From DATAAP01 sp041690495 (lineage in GTDB: Bacteria; Pseudomonadota; Alphaproteobacteria; CACIAM-22H2): 64,000 nt of DNA. Positions 41,899 through 49,649 of the stretch are shown here, one piece after another. Each line of letters begins with the position of its first letter. Position 1 is the stretch's first letter. The stretch is taken from NCBI GenBank assembly GCA_041690495.1, contig JAWLHE010000005.1, forward strand, positions 248,001 to 312,000. The letters are read 5' to 3'. A program made the translations under genes and the position numbers. The notes beneath the pieces are model-generated. The model worked only from the letters and a program-made list of their open reading frames with translations. It had not been told where the DNA came from and made no database searches.

Positions 41899-43224
41899 TC
41901 AGGGGCGTTGCATCCCGAGGATATCGGCCAGCTCGCCATAGCCCGCGGCAAGGTCGGTGCGCTCGTCCTTGCGCTGGGCAAGGAATTTCTCGAGCGCGGG
42001 GAAATACTGGATCGCCTCGTCGACCAGGGGATCGCTGCCGCGCCGATAGGCGCCGAGGCGGATCATCTCGGCCATGTCGTCGTACTGCGAGAGCAGGACC
42101 CGGGCGCGGCCGACGACGTCGTTCTCGGCCTGGACGTTGCAGCCCGGCATGGTCCGCGAGATCGAGCGCAGGATGTCGACGGCGGGATAGCGGCCGCGCT
42201 CGGCGATGGCGCGGTCGAGCACGATATGGCCGTCGACGATGCTGCGGACCGCGTCGGCGATCGGCTCGTTGTGGTCGTCGCCCTCGACCAGCACGGTGAA
42301 CAGGCCGGTGATGGTGCCCTTGCCCGTGCCCGGGCCGGCGCGCTCGAGCACGCGCGGCAGCTCGGCGAAAACCGACGGCGTGTAGCCCTTGCTGGCGGGC
42401 GGCTCGCCGGCCGACAGGCCGATCTCGCGCTGCGCCATCGCGAAGCGGGTGATGCTGTCCATCAGGCACAGCACGTCGCGGTCGTGATCGCGGAAGTACT
42501 CGGCGATCGTCAGCGTCAGATAGGCGGCCTGGCGGCGCATCAGCGGCGATTCGTCCGAGGTCGCGACGACGACGACGCTGCGCGCCAGCCCCTCCTCGCC
42601 CAGGTCGTCGGCGAGGAATTCCTGCACCTCGCGGCCGCGCTCGCCGATCAGGCCGATGACCGAGACGTCGGCGGCGGTGTAGCGCGCCATCATCGACAGC
42701 AGCGACGACTTGCCGACCCCGGAACCGGCGAAGATGCCCATGCGCTGCCCGCGGCAGCAGGTGAGAAAGGTATTGATGGCGCGCACGCCGAGATCGACCT
42801 TGCCCTTGACCCGCTGGCGCGAGTGCGCCGGCGGCGGCGAGGCGCGCAGCAGAAAGGGCTGCGGCCCGTTCGGCAGCGGGCCCTTGCCGTCGAGCGGCTC
42901 GCCCAGCGCGTTGACGACGCGGCCGAGCCAGGCGTGGTGCGGCCGGACGACCGGCTCGGAATCCGCGATCTCCGCCTTGCAGCCGAGGCCGATGCCGTCG
43001 AGCGCGCTGAACGGCATCAGCAGGGCGCGGTGCTTGCGGAAGCCGACCACCTCGCAGGCGACCCGGCGGCCGTCGCGCGCGATCAGGCTGCAGCGGCTGC
43101 CGATCGACAGCAGATGCTCGACCCCGCCGATCTCTACCAGCATGCCCTGCACGCCGGTCACGCGGCCGTAGAGCCTGTAGGGTGCGATCCGGGTCAGGTC
43201 GGCGAGCAGATGGGCGGTGGCCAT
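41899..43224 (-). CDS. fliI: flagellum-specific ATPase FliI
   Basis: 441 residues from ATG 43224 (an upstream ATG at 43284 adds 20 residues). Walker A is FAGSGVGKSSLLSMMA and Walker B is DVLCLMDSITRFAMAQRE. The F1-beta-type core continues with GYTPSVFAELPRVLERAGPG and the C-terminal QRKDERTDLAAGYGELA. It energises export with FliH and FliJ. Divergent from ctrA across a region with CtrA-like boxes. Confidence 0.97.
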   Translation of the reverse strand: MATAHLLADLTRIAPYRLYGRVTGVQGMLVEIGGVEHLLSIGSRCSLIARDGRRVACEVVGFRKHRALLMPFSALDGIGLGCKAEIADSEPVVRPHHAWLGRVVNALGEPLDGKGPLPNGPQPFLLRASPPPAHSRQRVKGKVDLGVRAINTFLTCCRGQRMGIFAGSGVGKSSLLSMMARYTAADVSVIGLIGERGREVQEFLADDLGEEGLARSVVVVATSDESPLMRRQAAYLTLTIAEYFRDHDRDVLCLMDSITRFAMAQREIGLSAGEPPASKGYTPSVFAELPRVLERAGPGTGKGTITGLFTVLVEGDDHNEPIADAVRSIVDGHIVLDRAIAERGRYPAVDILRSISRTMPGCNVQAENDVVGRARVLLSQYDDMAEMIRLGAYRRGSDPLVDEAIQYFPALEKFLAQRKDERTDLAAGYGELADILGMQRP

Positions 43225-43299
43225 GAAAAGCGGGTATTTCGTAGCGGAAGGCGCGCGCCGACGCGGGTGTCTGGGCCCCGTCATATTTCGCCAGGGCGC

Positions 43300-43314
43300 T
43301 TAAGCTTCGGTAAA
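43300..43314 (-). promoter_or_regulatory. CtrA-like box in the fliI / ctrA divergent region (one mismatch)
   Basis: TTAA-GCTTCGG-TAAA on the plus strand (minus: TTTA-CCGAAGC-TTAA). It could serve fliI-fliJ. A TATAAT hexamer at 43321-43326 lies just beyond it on the plus strand. Confidence 0.4.
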
Positions 43315-43394
43315 ATCCAATATAATTTGCTGAAACCTGACGTTTTTCCGCACGCTATTTCTTCACATCCAATGGCTGCAGGATATACTGTTCG

Positions 43395-43421
43395 TTAACC
43401 ATCTTCGTTTACCACAGTTAA
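43395..43421 (+). promoter_or_regulatory. cluster of CtrA half-sites before ctrA
   Basis: TTAACCAT at 43395-43402, TTTACC at 43408-43413 and TTAAGG at 43418-43423, 30-60 bp before the ctrA ATG. Spacings (9 and 6) are not the canonical seven, so autoregulation is possible but the boxes are imperfect. Confidence 0.35.
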
Positions 43422-43453
43422 GGTCAACTGGTCCGAATGAGGGGGCTCCGGCC

Positions 43454-44176
43454 ATGCGAGTACTACTAGTCGAAGACGATTCAGCGACGTCGAAGTCGAT
43501 CGAGCTGATGCTCAAATCCGAGGGGTTCGTGTGCGACACGACGGATCTGGGCGAAGACGGTCTCGAGATCGGCAAGATCTATGACTACGACATTATCATT
43601 CTCGACCTCATGCTGCCCGACATGGACGGCTACGAGGTCCTCCGCCGGCTCCGCGCCGCACGCGTCAAGACGCCGATCCTGATCCTGTCCGGCCTCGCCG
43701 AGCTCGACAACAAGCTCAAGGGCCTCGGCTTCGGCGCCGACGACTATCTCACCAAGCCGTTCGACAAGCGCGAGCTGATCGCCCGCATCAACGCGATCGT
43801 GCGCCGCGCCAAGGGCCATTCGCAGTCGGTCATCAAGACCGGCAAGCTGACCGTCAATCTCGACACCCGCACCGTCGAGGCCAACGGCCAGCCCGTTCAC
43901 CTCACCGGCAAGGAATACGGCATCCTCGAGCTGCTGTCGCTGCGCAAGGGCACGACCCTGACCAAGGAGATGTTCCTCAACCATCTCTACGGCGGCATCG
44001 ACGAGCCCGAGCTGAAGATCATCGATGTGTTCGTCTGCAAGCTGCGCAAGAAGCTCGCCACCGCGTGCAGCGGCGACAACTACATCGAGACGGTGTGGGG
44101 CCGCGGCTACGTGCTGCGCGATCCCGCACCCGCCAAGGCCGGCCGCACCGAGAACGCCGCCACGGCGAGCGCCTGA
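43454..44176 (+). CDS. ctrA: cell-cycle master regulator CtrA
   Basis: 240 residues, an OmpR-type response regulator. The receiver has VLLVEDDSATSKSIELML, the phospho-acceptor Asp in IIILDLMLPDMDGYEVLRRL and DDYLTKPFDKRELIAR. The DNA-binding domain has the CtrA hallmark GKEYGILELLSLRKGTTLTK and MFLNHLYGGIDEPELKIIDV. CtrA binds TTAA-N7-TTAA, governs early flagellar genes and, in Caulobacter, replication. Its gene sits at the border of the flagellar cluster that holds many of its predicted sites, and SciP, its inhibitor, is 11 kb away. Confidence 0.97.
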   Translation: MRVLLVEDDSATSKSIELMLKSEGFVCDTTDLGEDGLEIGKIYDYDIIILDLMLPDMDGYEVLRRLRAARVKTPILILSGLAELDNKLKGLGFGADDYLTKPFDKRELIARINAIVRRAKGHSQSVIKTGKLTVNLDTRTVEANGQPVHLTGKEYGILELLSLRKGTTLTKEMFLNHLYGGIDEPELKIIDVFVCKLRKKLATACSGDNYIETVWGRGYVLRDPAPAKAGRTENAATASA

Positions 44177-44234
44177 ACGCTTCATCCGAGGCAGCACCGA
44201 CCGGCGCCGCCCCTCCTCTCCGCCAGTGACTCCG

Positions 44235-44263
44235 CCGGCGGCGGGCCGCAAACCCGCCGCCGG
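44235..44263 (+). terminator. hairpin downstream of ctrA
   Basis: Perfect 11-bp stem CCGGCGGCGGG / CCCGCCGCCGG with a seven-base loop, 59 bp after the ctrA stop; no T-run. Confidence 0.5.
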
Positions 44264-44296
44264 AACTGTGTCTGCGGTGACGTTGTGCCCATCGCC

Positions 44297-44334
44297 CATC
44301 CTTCGAGACGCCCGTTCGCGGGCTCCTCAGGATG
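44297..44334. repeat. palindromic intergenic repeat (CATCCTTCGAG type)
   Basis: An imperfect hairpin: CATCCT pairs with AGGATG, GAG with CTC and GCCCG with CGGGC around TTC. The sequence has the look of the widespread palindromic repeats between alphaproteobacterial genes. A partial copy (CCCATCCTTCGGGACGCCC) is at about 53929-53947. Confidence 0.55.
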
Positions 44335-44424
44335 AGGTGGTTCTTTCATCACAATATCTCCAACAACCTGTCGCCCGCGGGCTCGATCCGCGGGTCCGGT
44401 TCGATCGACGCAACAAGAGCCTGT

Positions 44425-44469
44425 CATTGCGGCGACATCGCAATGGGTCCTCGGATCAAGCCTGAGGAC
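44425..44469. repeat. double palindrome intergenic repeat
   Basis: Two adjacent hairpins: CATTGCG / CGCAATG (44425-44445) and GTCCTC / GAGGAC (44447-44469). This resembles the common 'gggtcctcggatcaag' intergenic element of Alphaproteobacteria. Confidence 0.5.
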
Positions 44470-44503
44470 GACAGTGAAACCTTTCGGACCGACACCGGAT
44501 ATC

Positions 44504-45598
44504 TCACGCCGCGGGTTGCAGCGGCGGTGCTGTCGTACTTTTCACGGGCGGCCCGAAGAAGTCATCGGATCCGTCATCCTCGCGTCCCGCTCCCGAGACC
44601 GGCCACCGCCCTGTCGGCTTCGGCGGCGGCGTTCCTGTTTCACCTGTTTCAGCCGGTTTGACGTCGCGCGTCGCCGATGATGCCACGGCGGCTGTTTCAC
44701 CTGTTTCACCTGGTTCGACGTGGGCGACGAGGCCGAGGGCACGGGCGCGGCCGAGGCGGCGCCAGGCGGTGGCGGTCGGAAGGCCCAGCCGTTCGGCGAT
44801 GTCGCGCACGGTCCCGCCCTGTCGCGCCGCTTCGGCGATCTCGCGCAGCGCCGGATCGACGACCGCCGCGCGGCTCCAGCGCGCCGCGGTATCGGTGAGT
44901 TCGAGGCGGACGGTGAAGGCGCGATCGGCGGCGGGCAGCGCGTTGCGGCTGACGATCTCCGCGGTGAAGGCAATGCAGCCGTCGTCGCGTAGCGGCTTCA
45001 GGGTGATCAGCGTGTCGGCGAGCGCCTCGACCGCGGGGCGGCTCGCGTGATCGACCAGCAGCACCGCCAGCCCGTCCTGGCGCAGCGCCCGCAGCCAGGT
45101 GCAGAACGCCTGCCAGCGGGCGCCACGGCCGGACTGGACCAGCAGCGACAGTCCGTCGAGGACGAGCAGGCCGCGGTCCGGCAGTTCGTCGAGGAAGCGA
45201 GCCTGGGTGGCGGCCATGCCGAGGTCGAGCGGCTTGTCGCCGATCAGGTCGAGATCCGGCGGCGGCGGACCGAGCGCCCTGAGCCTCGCGCCGAGGGCGG
45301 TGGCAGCCATCGCCGCATCGACATGAAGGACCGGCGCCTGCCGCGCCTGCCATCCCAGTATCGCCCCGCCCGAGGCGACCGTGCGGGCCAGCGCCAGGGC
45401 CAGCCAGCTCTTCCCCGCCGCACGCGGCCCGCGGATCAGGGTGATCGTGCCGGGCGCCAGCGGCCCGAGCAGGGCCGGCTCGGGCGGTGCCAGGGCCATC
45501 ATGCGCGCTGCCGTTGCGGTCGGCAGCGGCGGCAGGGAAGCGTACGGATCATCGAAAATGCCGTCAGGAACGTGCGATTGCGAGTCGGTGTCGATCAT
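44504..45598 (-). CDS. RepA-like AAA ATPase with C-terminal helix-turn-helix
   Basis: 364 residues from ATG 45598, after GGGAGGG. The RecA-like ATPase core has Walker A GPRAAGKSW (about residues 57-65), LLVLDGLSLLVQSGRG as Walker B and VLLVDHASRP after it. A winged-helix-like part follows (GTVRDIAERLGLPTATAWRR). The C-terminus carries GETGETAAV and AETGETGTPP, encoded by tandem 9-bp repeats. The family resembles plasmid/phage replication helicases such as RepA. Next to a truncated gene and palindromic repeats, it suggests a mobile-element remnant. Confidence 0.72.
   Translation of the reverse strand: MIDTDSQSHVPDGIFDDPYASLPPLPTATAARMMALAPPEPALLGPLAPGTITLIRGPRAAGKSWLALALARTVASGGAILGWQARQAPVLHVDAAMAATALGARLRALGPPPPDLDLIGDKPLDLGMAATQARFLDELPDRGLLVLDGLSLLVQSGRGARWQAFCTWLRALRQDGLAVLLVDHASRPAVEALADTLITLKPLRDDGCIAFTAEIVSRNALPAADRAFTVRLELTDTAARWSRAAVVDPALREIAEAARQGGTVRDIAERLGLPTATAWRRLGRARALGLVAHVEPGETGETAAVASSATRDVKPAETGETGTPPPKPTGRWPVSGAGREDDGSDDFFGPPVKSTTAPPLQPAA
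44634..44717 (-). repeat. two clusters of tandem 9-bp repeats inside the ATPase gene
   Basis: CCTGTTTCA occurs twice in tandem at 44634-44651 and about three times (two near-perfect, one CCTGGTTCG) at 44691-44717. They encode the Gly-Glu-Thr repeats of the ATPase C-terminus. 39 bp separate the clusters. Confidence 0.8.
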
Positions 45599-45640
45599 CG
45601 GCCCTCCCTCGCCGCCTGGTTTGTCGCTGCGGCGGTCTGT

Positions 45641-45673
45641 ATGCATATCTGCACACTATATGCATTAATGCAC
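45641..45673. promoter_or_regulatory. direct-repeat operator upstream of the ATPase gene
   Basis: ATGCATATCTGCAC (45641-45654) and ATGCATTAATGCAC (45660-45673) share ATGCAT-N3-TGCAC, 19 bp apart, on the same face of the helix. They lie 43-75 bp before ATG 45598 in an A+T-rich patch. Likely an autoregulatory operator or iteron-like site. Confidence 0.5.
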
Positions 45674-45849
45674 CACAACAATCCCCTTTCTTCGTCCGTG
45701 CGGTTCCTGGACGCTGCTGCCGAGGACCTGCTCGCCGCGCACAAACCCGACCGGCCCGTCCAGCCGGGACCCGCCGCTCCCGCGACCGGCCGGTTTTGCG
45801 CTGACATGACGGTCCAGCTCGCGCAGACTCTGCCGCGGAGGCCGGACGC

Positions 45850-46017
45850 TTGGTAGATACGGGCAAAGCAGGCGCGACATGGATCGACGATGAACTCGAT
45901 GCCATCGTCGCGGATTATTTCGCCATGCTCGATGCGGAGCTGAGCCGGCGCCCCTACGTGAAATCACAGCATCGCGCCGCCCTGCTCAGGAAACTCGGGC
46001 GGACGCGCGGTTTCTCA
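45850..46017 (+). pseudogene. truncated N-terminus of an endonuclease-like gene
   Basis: TTG start at 45850; about 55 residues WIDDELDAIVADYFAMLDAE then RPYVKSQHRAALLRKLGRTRG, after which the frame turns into unrelated Arg/Ser-rich sequence. The fragment has the conserved start of large proteins seen with DUF3883/DUF3578-type or HNH nuclease domains (D-E-L-D-A-x-V-x-D-Y-F pattern), recalled rather than searched. The rest is gone, replaced by the convergent methyltransferase gene. Confidence 0.55.
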
Positions 46018-46039
46018 AGTCCATCCGTGCTCCGCCTTT

Positions 46040-46642
46040 CTATTCCAGCCTTGCGAGCCACACCGTATGGCCGCCGCAGTCCGGGTCCTTGGCCATGTGC
46101 GAGACCACATCGAAGCCGTTCTCGCGGAGCAGCGCGCGATACTCGGCGGGATCGAGGCTGGCGTGATAGAGCGGCTCGCCCTGGAAGGTTCCGATCGCCT
46201 CGCCATGCGACGGACCGGAGGTGAACAGCAGCGCCGCATTCGGCGCCGCATGCCGGCGAAAGACGGGAAACATGCGGCGCTGGTCGTCGGCGCCGAGGTG
46301 AAAAAAGCTATCCCACGCGAGAATGCCGTCGAAGCGTCGGCCCAGGGACAGATCGCGCATGTCCGCGACGATCCATGCCTGGGCCGGAAACCGGGCCTTG
46401 CACATGGCGATCATGGCCGGCGACGAATCCGCCCCCGTGACCGCGTGGCCGCAGTCGATGAGGTAGCGCGCGATCGGCTCGCCCGAGCCGCAGCCGATGT
46501 CGAGGACGGACCCTCGGGCCGGCAGAAGCGCACGAAGCCGGTCGAGCCAGGGCTTCTCGAAAAGGCTGCGCCCACGCTCCCTGTCCCATGTGCCGGCGTG
46601 GCGCTGGTACAGCCCGATGATTCGCTCAGAGTGATTTTCCAT
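46040..46642 (-). CDS. class I SAM-dependent methyltransferase
   Basis: 200 residues. Motif I is SVLDIGCGSGEPIARYLID, followed by an acidic strand end (VTGADSSPAMI) and VADMRDLSLGRRFDGILAWD. It is a small-molecule-type methyltransferase of the UbiE/Tam group; substrate unknown. The stop lies close to the truncated fragment, with which it converges. Confidence 0.85.
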   Translation of the reverse strand: MENHSERIIGLYQRHAGTWDRERGRSLFEKPWLDRLRALLPARGSVLDIGCGSGEPIARYLIDCGHAVTGADSSPAMIAMCKARFPAQAWIVADMRDLSLGRRFDGILAWDSFFHLGADDQRRMFPVFRRHAAPNAALLFTSGPSHGEAIGTFQGEPLYHASLDPAEYRALLRENGFDVVSHMAKDPDCGGHTVWLARLE

Positions 46643-47064
46643 AAAGCCTCACGTCGAAGACGACCGACCGCGACTGCCGAGCCCGGCTTCGAACAGTCCG
46701 TGTCTCGCCAAATATGCGAAATCGAGGGCGGACGGAAGCACAGGACGGATACGGGCGCAGACAATCGCCGGTTCGACCGCGCAATGACACTACCGTGAAG
46801 GCTCCTTCCGGATCATCGTGGTTTCGGGCTGGATGCCGACTCCGATTGGGCGCGTATCAGGGCCAGGGATCCTGCGGCAATGGCTTGAAACGCGGCATGC
46901 CATCGCGGCTGGGCCGGCGCGCGGTGCAGACCGCATATCGTGGTACGGCCTGCCTGTACGCAGCGCCGGGAACGAATTGACTCGCATCGACGTTGGCCGG
47001 ACCAAGTCAACGACAGGCCGGATCGGCGCCGACACGACGGCGCCGGCACACCAAGAGGACGGAT
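46643..47064. other. 422-bp stretch without a gene
   Basis: No convincing reading frame on either strand and no strong hairpin or box that I can defend. It probably holds promoters for the methyltransferase and for the small secreted protein at 47065. Confidence 0.5.
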
Positions 47065-47391
47065 ATGCGTACACATCTACTCGGCATTGGCATCGGAGCA
47101 GCCCTGGCCCTGGCGCCGAGCGTGTCCTTCGGGCAGCAGGATCGTGGCGGCATCGGCGGCGCGGTCGACCAGCTCAACCGGGCGATCAGTCCCGAACAGG
47201 ACCAGAATCAGCGGCGCGCACGCGACCGGTCACGATCGGGGGCCGATGACCGCAGCACGCAGAACTACAGCCGGTACTCGGACGAGGATCTGCGCGATCG
47301 GGCCGATCGCCTGGAAGACGAGTCACGACAGATCGAGCGTGAGCGCCGCGCCGTCGACGACGAGTTGGATCGGCGCCGCATTCGGCGCTGA
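47065..47391 (+). CDS. small secreted charged protein
   Basis: 108 residues. A signal peptide (about 1-23, ends VSFGQQD) precedes a mature part dominated by Arg, Asp, Glu and Gln, ending in a coiled coil DRLEDESRQIERERRAVDDE. AGAGGAC lies before the ATG. No known domain. It is probably a periplasmic or secreted structural or stress protein. Expression context is unclear. Confidence 0.65.
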   Translation: MRTHLLGIGIGAALALAPSVSFGQQDRGGIGGAVDQLNRAISPEQDQNQRRARDRSRSGADDRSTQNYSRYSDEDLRDRADRLEDESRQIERERRAVDDELDRRRIRR

Positions 47392-47570
47392 CTCCGAAAC
47401 GCCGTACTGCATCGAACGTCGCAACGGCTCGAGCAGAAGTCCTGACCGGCGAAGCCAGGCCGGTTCCTGCGTCCGCGTCGCCGCAAAATTCGCGATCCGG
47501 CGTTCGCCTGGACGGATCTGCATGCGTGTGCGGGCGTGAACCATCTCGTGTGCCGCAGCGGCCATCGAGC

Positions 47571-47598
47571 CTTCACATATGAGTCACACGGCCGTCAT
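47571..47598 (+). promoter_or_regulatory. Pho-box-like site upstream of phnC
   Basis: Three direct repeats with TCAC at 47573-47576, TCAC at 47584-47587 and TCAT at 47595-47598, each 11 bp apart (GAGTCAC-ACGG-CCGTCAT at its core). This spacing is that of PhoB boxes. It is 63-88 bp before the phnC ATG, so control by phosphate starvation is likely. Confidence 0.55.
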
Positions 47599-47660
47599 CG
47601 GTCACGGATAGGGTTGCCCGCGAAAACGAGGCGACTCCATCCGGGCGGGGACTTCATTAC

Positions 47661-48527
47661 ATGGCACGAGCGGCAATCTGCATCGAACGGCTGTCCAAGA
47701 CCTTCGGATCGTCGACGCCCGCCCTCAATGCCGTAAGCCTGGAGATCGCATCCGGCGAAATGGTGGCACTGATCGGCGCCTCGGGGTCTGGAAAATCGAC
47801 GCTCCTGCGGCATGTGGCCGGCCTGATCGCGGCGGATCGCGCCTCGGGAGCGATCCGGGTCCGAGGCGCCGTGGTTCAGGCAAGCGGCCGCATCTCTCGC
47901 GATATCCGGGCGACCCGCAGCGATATCGGCTTCGTCTTCCAGCAGTTCAACCTCGTCGCGCGGCTCAGCGTGATGACCAACGTGATTGCCGGGCGGCTGA
48001 GCAGAATGCCGCTCTTTCGCAGCCTGCTCCGTATCCATACGCAGGACGAGCGGCGGGCCGCCCTTCAGGCCCTGGCTCGGGTCGGCATTGCCGAGCATGC
48101 TTACAAGCGTGCCTCGGCCCTGTCGGGCGGCCAGCAGCAGCGCGCGGCGATCGCGCGCGCACTGGTCCAGCAGGCGAAGATCATTCTGGCCGACGAACCG
48201 ATCGCCTCGCTCGATCCGGAGTCGGCCCGCCGCGTCATGGAGCTGCTGGGCCAGATCAACCGCCAGGACGGAATCACCGTCGTGGTCTCGCTACACCAGG
48301 TCGGCTTCGCCCTGCGCTACTGCCAGCGCGTCGTGGCGCTGCACCGCGGCACGGTCGTCTATGACGGCCCCGCCACGGCGCTGACCATCGACCGGCTGCG
48401 AACGATCTACGGCAGCAACTCCGATCTCGACTTCGACGACGCCGAGCCAGCCCTCGAGCGTCCGGCGCGGCCCGTACCGACCATGCGGCCGATCCGCGAA
48501 CCCATCCTCGCCGAAGCCACCGGCTGA
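47661..48527 (+). CDS. phnC: phosphonate ABC transporter ATPase PhnC
   Basis: 288 residues. Walker A GASGSGKS (about 39-46), Q-loop FVFQQFNLVARL, ABC signature LSGGQQQR (about 154) and Walker B IILADEPIASLDP. The PhnC family imports phosphonates or phosphite. The C-terminal ~40 residues, Pro-rich, exceed the core. phnD and phnE follow. Confidence 0.93.
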   Translation: MARAAICIERLSKTFGSSTPALNAVSLEIASGEMVALIGASGSGKSTLLRHVAGLIAADRASGAIRVRGAVVQASGRISRDIRATRSDIGFVFQQFNLVARLSVMTNVIAGRLSRMPLFRSLLRIHTQDERRAALQALARVGIAEHAYKRASALSGGQQQRAAIARALVQQAKIILADEPIASLDPESARRVMELLGQINRQDGITVVVSLHQVGFALRYCQRVVALHRGTVVYDGPATALTIDRLRTIYGSNSDLDFDDAEPALERPARPVPTMRPIREPILAEATG

Positions 48528-48608
48528 GCGCGCCGCCGGTTCACGCCGCGCTTCGGCACGAAATCCTGCTCCGCATACGACCCGCCACATACCAGCAAGG
48601 AGAGAACA

Positions 48609-49601
48609 ATGATCGCAAGACGCACCCTTCTCGCCGCGGCGGCGCTCCTGGCCCTTTCGGGCGCCGGCGCCGCACGGGCGCATGAGGTCAACTTCGGCAT
48701 CATCTCAACCGAGTCCACCAGCAATCTCAAGACGACCTGGCAGCCGTTCCTCGCGGATATGGAGAAGCAGACCGGCCTCAAGGTGAACGCGTTCTTCGCG
48801 CCCGATTATGCCGGGATCATCGAAGGCATGCGCTTCAACAAGGTGCAGGCCGCCTGGCTCGGCAACGCATCGGCGATCCACGCCGTCGACCGCGCCAAAG
48901 CCGAAATCTTCGTGCAGTCCGTGGCGCATGACGGCTCGCCGGGCTACTGGTCGCTGCTGATCGCCCACAAGGACAGCCCGATCAACTCGCTCAAGGACGT
49001 GCTGGCGGCGCCCGGAAAGTTCACCTTCGGAAACGGCGATCCGAACTCGACCTCGGGATTCCTGGTTCCGAGCTACTACGTCTTCGCCCGGAACGACATC
49101 GACGCGAAGAAGCATTTCGCCCGCGTCGTCTCCGCCAACCACGAAACCAACGCGCTGGCGGTGGCGAACAGGCAGGTCGATCTCGCGACGAACAACACCG
49201 AGAACATGGACCGGCTGAAGGTCACCGCACCCGACAAGCACGCGCAGATCAAGGTGATCTGGAAGTCGCCGCTGATTCCGTCCGACCCGATCGTATGGCG
49301 CAAGGACCTTCCGGCAGCGACGAAACAGGCCCTCAAAGCATTCTTCCTGACCTACGGCACGCCGCAGAACGGCAAGTCCGAGGCCCAGGTGAAACAGGAG
49401 CTCGCCGTTCTCGGCAAGCTGCAATGGGCGCCGTTCCGCGAATCCAGCGACAGCCAGCTCATTCCGATCCGCGAGCTGGCGTTGTTCCGGGACAAGACCA
49501 AGATCCAGGCCGACGACAAGCTGTCGGCCGAGGAGAAGTCGGCCAGGATCCGCGAGATCGATCAAAAGCTCGCCGATCTCAGGAAGCAGACCGGCGCCTG
49601 A
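48609..49601 (+). CDS. phnD: phosphonate-binding periplasmic protein PhnD
   Basis: 330 residues with a signal peptide (about 1-25) and the PhnD fold: VNFGIISTESTSNLKTTWQP, FAPDYAGIIEGMRFNKVQAAW and GSPGYWSLLIAHKDS. The lysine-rich C-terminus may touch the membrane. It delivers ligand to PhnE. 81 bp after phnC. Confidence 0.93.
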   Translation: MIARRTLLAAAALLALSGAGAARAHEVNFGIISTESTSNLKTTWQPFLADMEKQTGLKVNAFFAPDYAGIIEGMRFNKVQAAWLGNASAIHAVDRAKAEIFVQSVAHDGSPGYWSLLIAHKDSPINSLKDVLAAPGKFTFGNGDPNSTSGFLVPSYYVFARNDIDAKKHFARVVSANHETNALAVANRQVDLATNNTENMDRLKVTAPDKHAQIKVIWKSPLIPSDPIVWRKDLPAATKQALKAFFLTYGTPQNGKSEAQVKQELAVLGKLQWAPFRESSDSQLIPIRELALFRDKTKIQADDKLSAEEKSARIREIDQKLADLRKQTGA

Positions 49602-49649
49602 CAGACCCTGTCGCCGCTCCGCCCCGGGCGGAGCGGCGACGTACCTTGC

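Larger units (their letters stand above)
44177..44503. other. gene-free stretch after ctrA with hairpins and palindromic repeats
   Basis: 327 bp without a credible gene. It holds a strong hairpin after ctrA (44235-44263) and a pair of palindromic intergenic repeat elements (44297-44334 and 44425-44469). Confidence 0.7.

Noticed and set aside
45047..45856. Plus-strand open frame opposite the ATPase gene
   Set aside because: Arg/Gln-rich antisense shadow; it crosses the operator and shows no conserved features.
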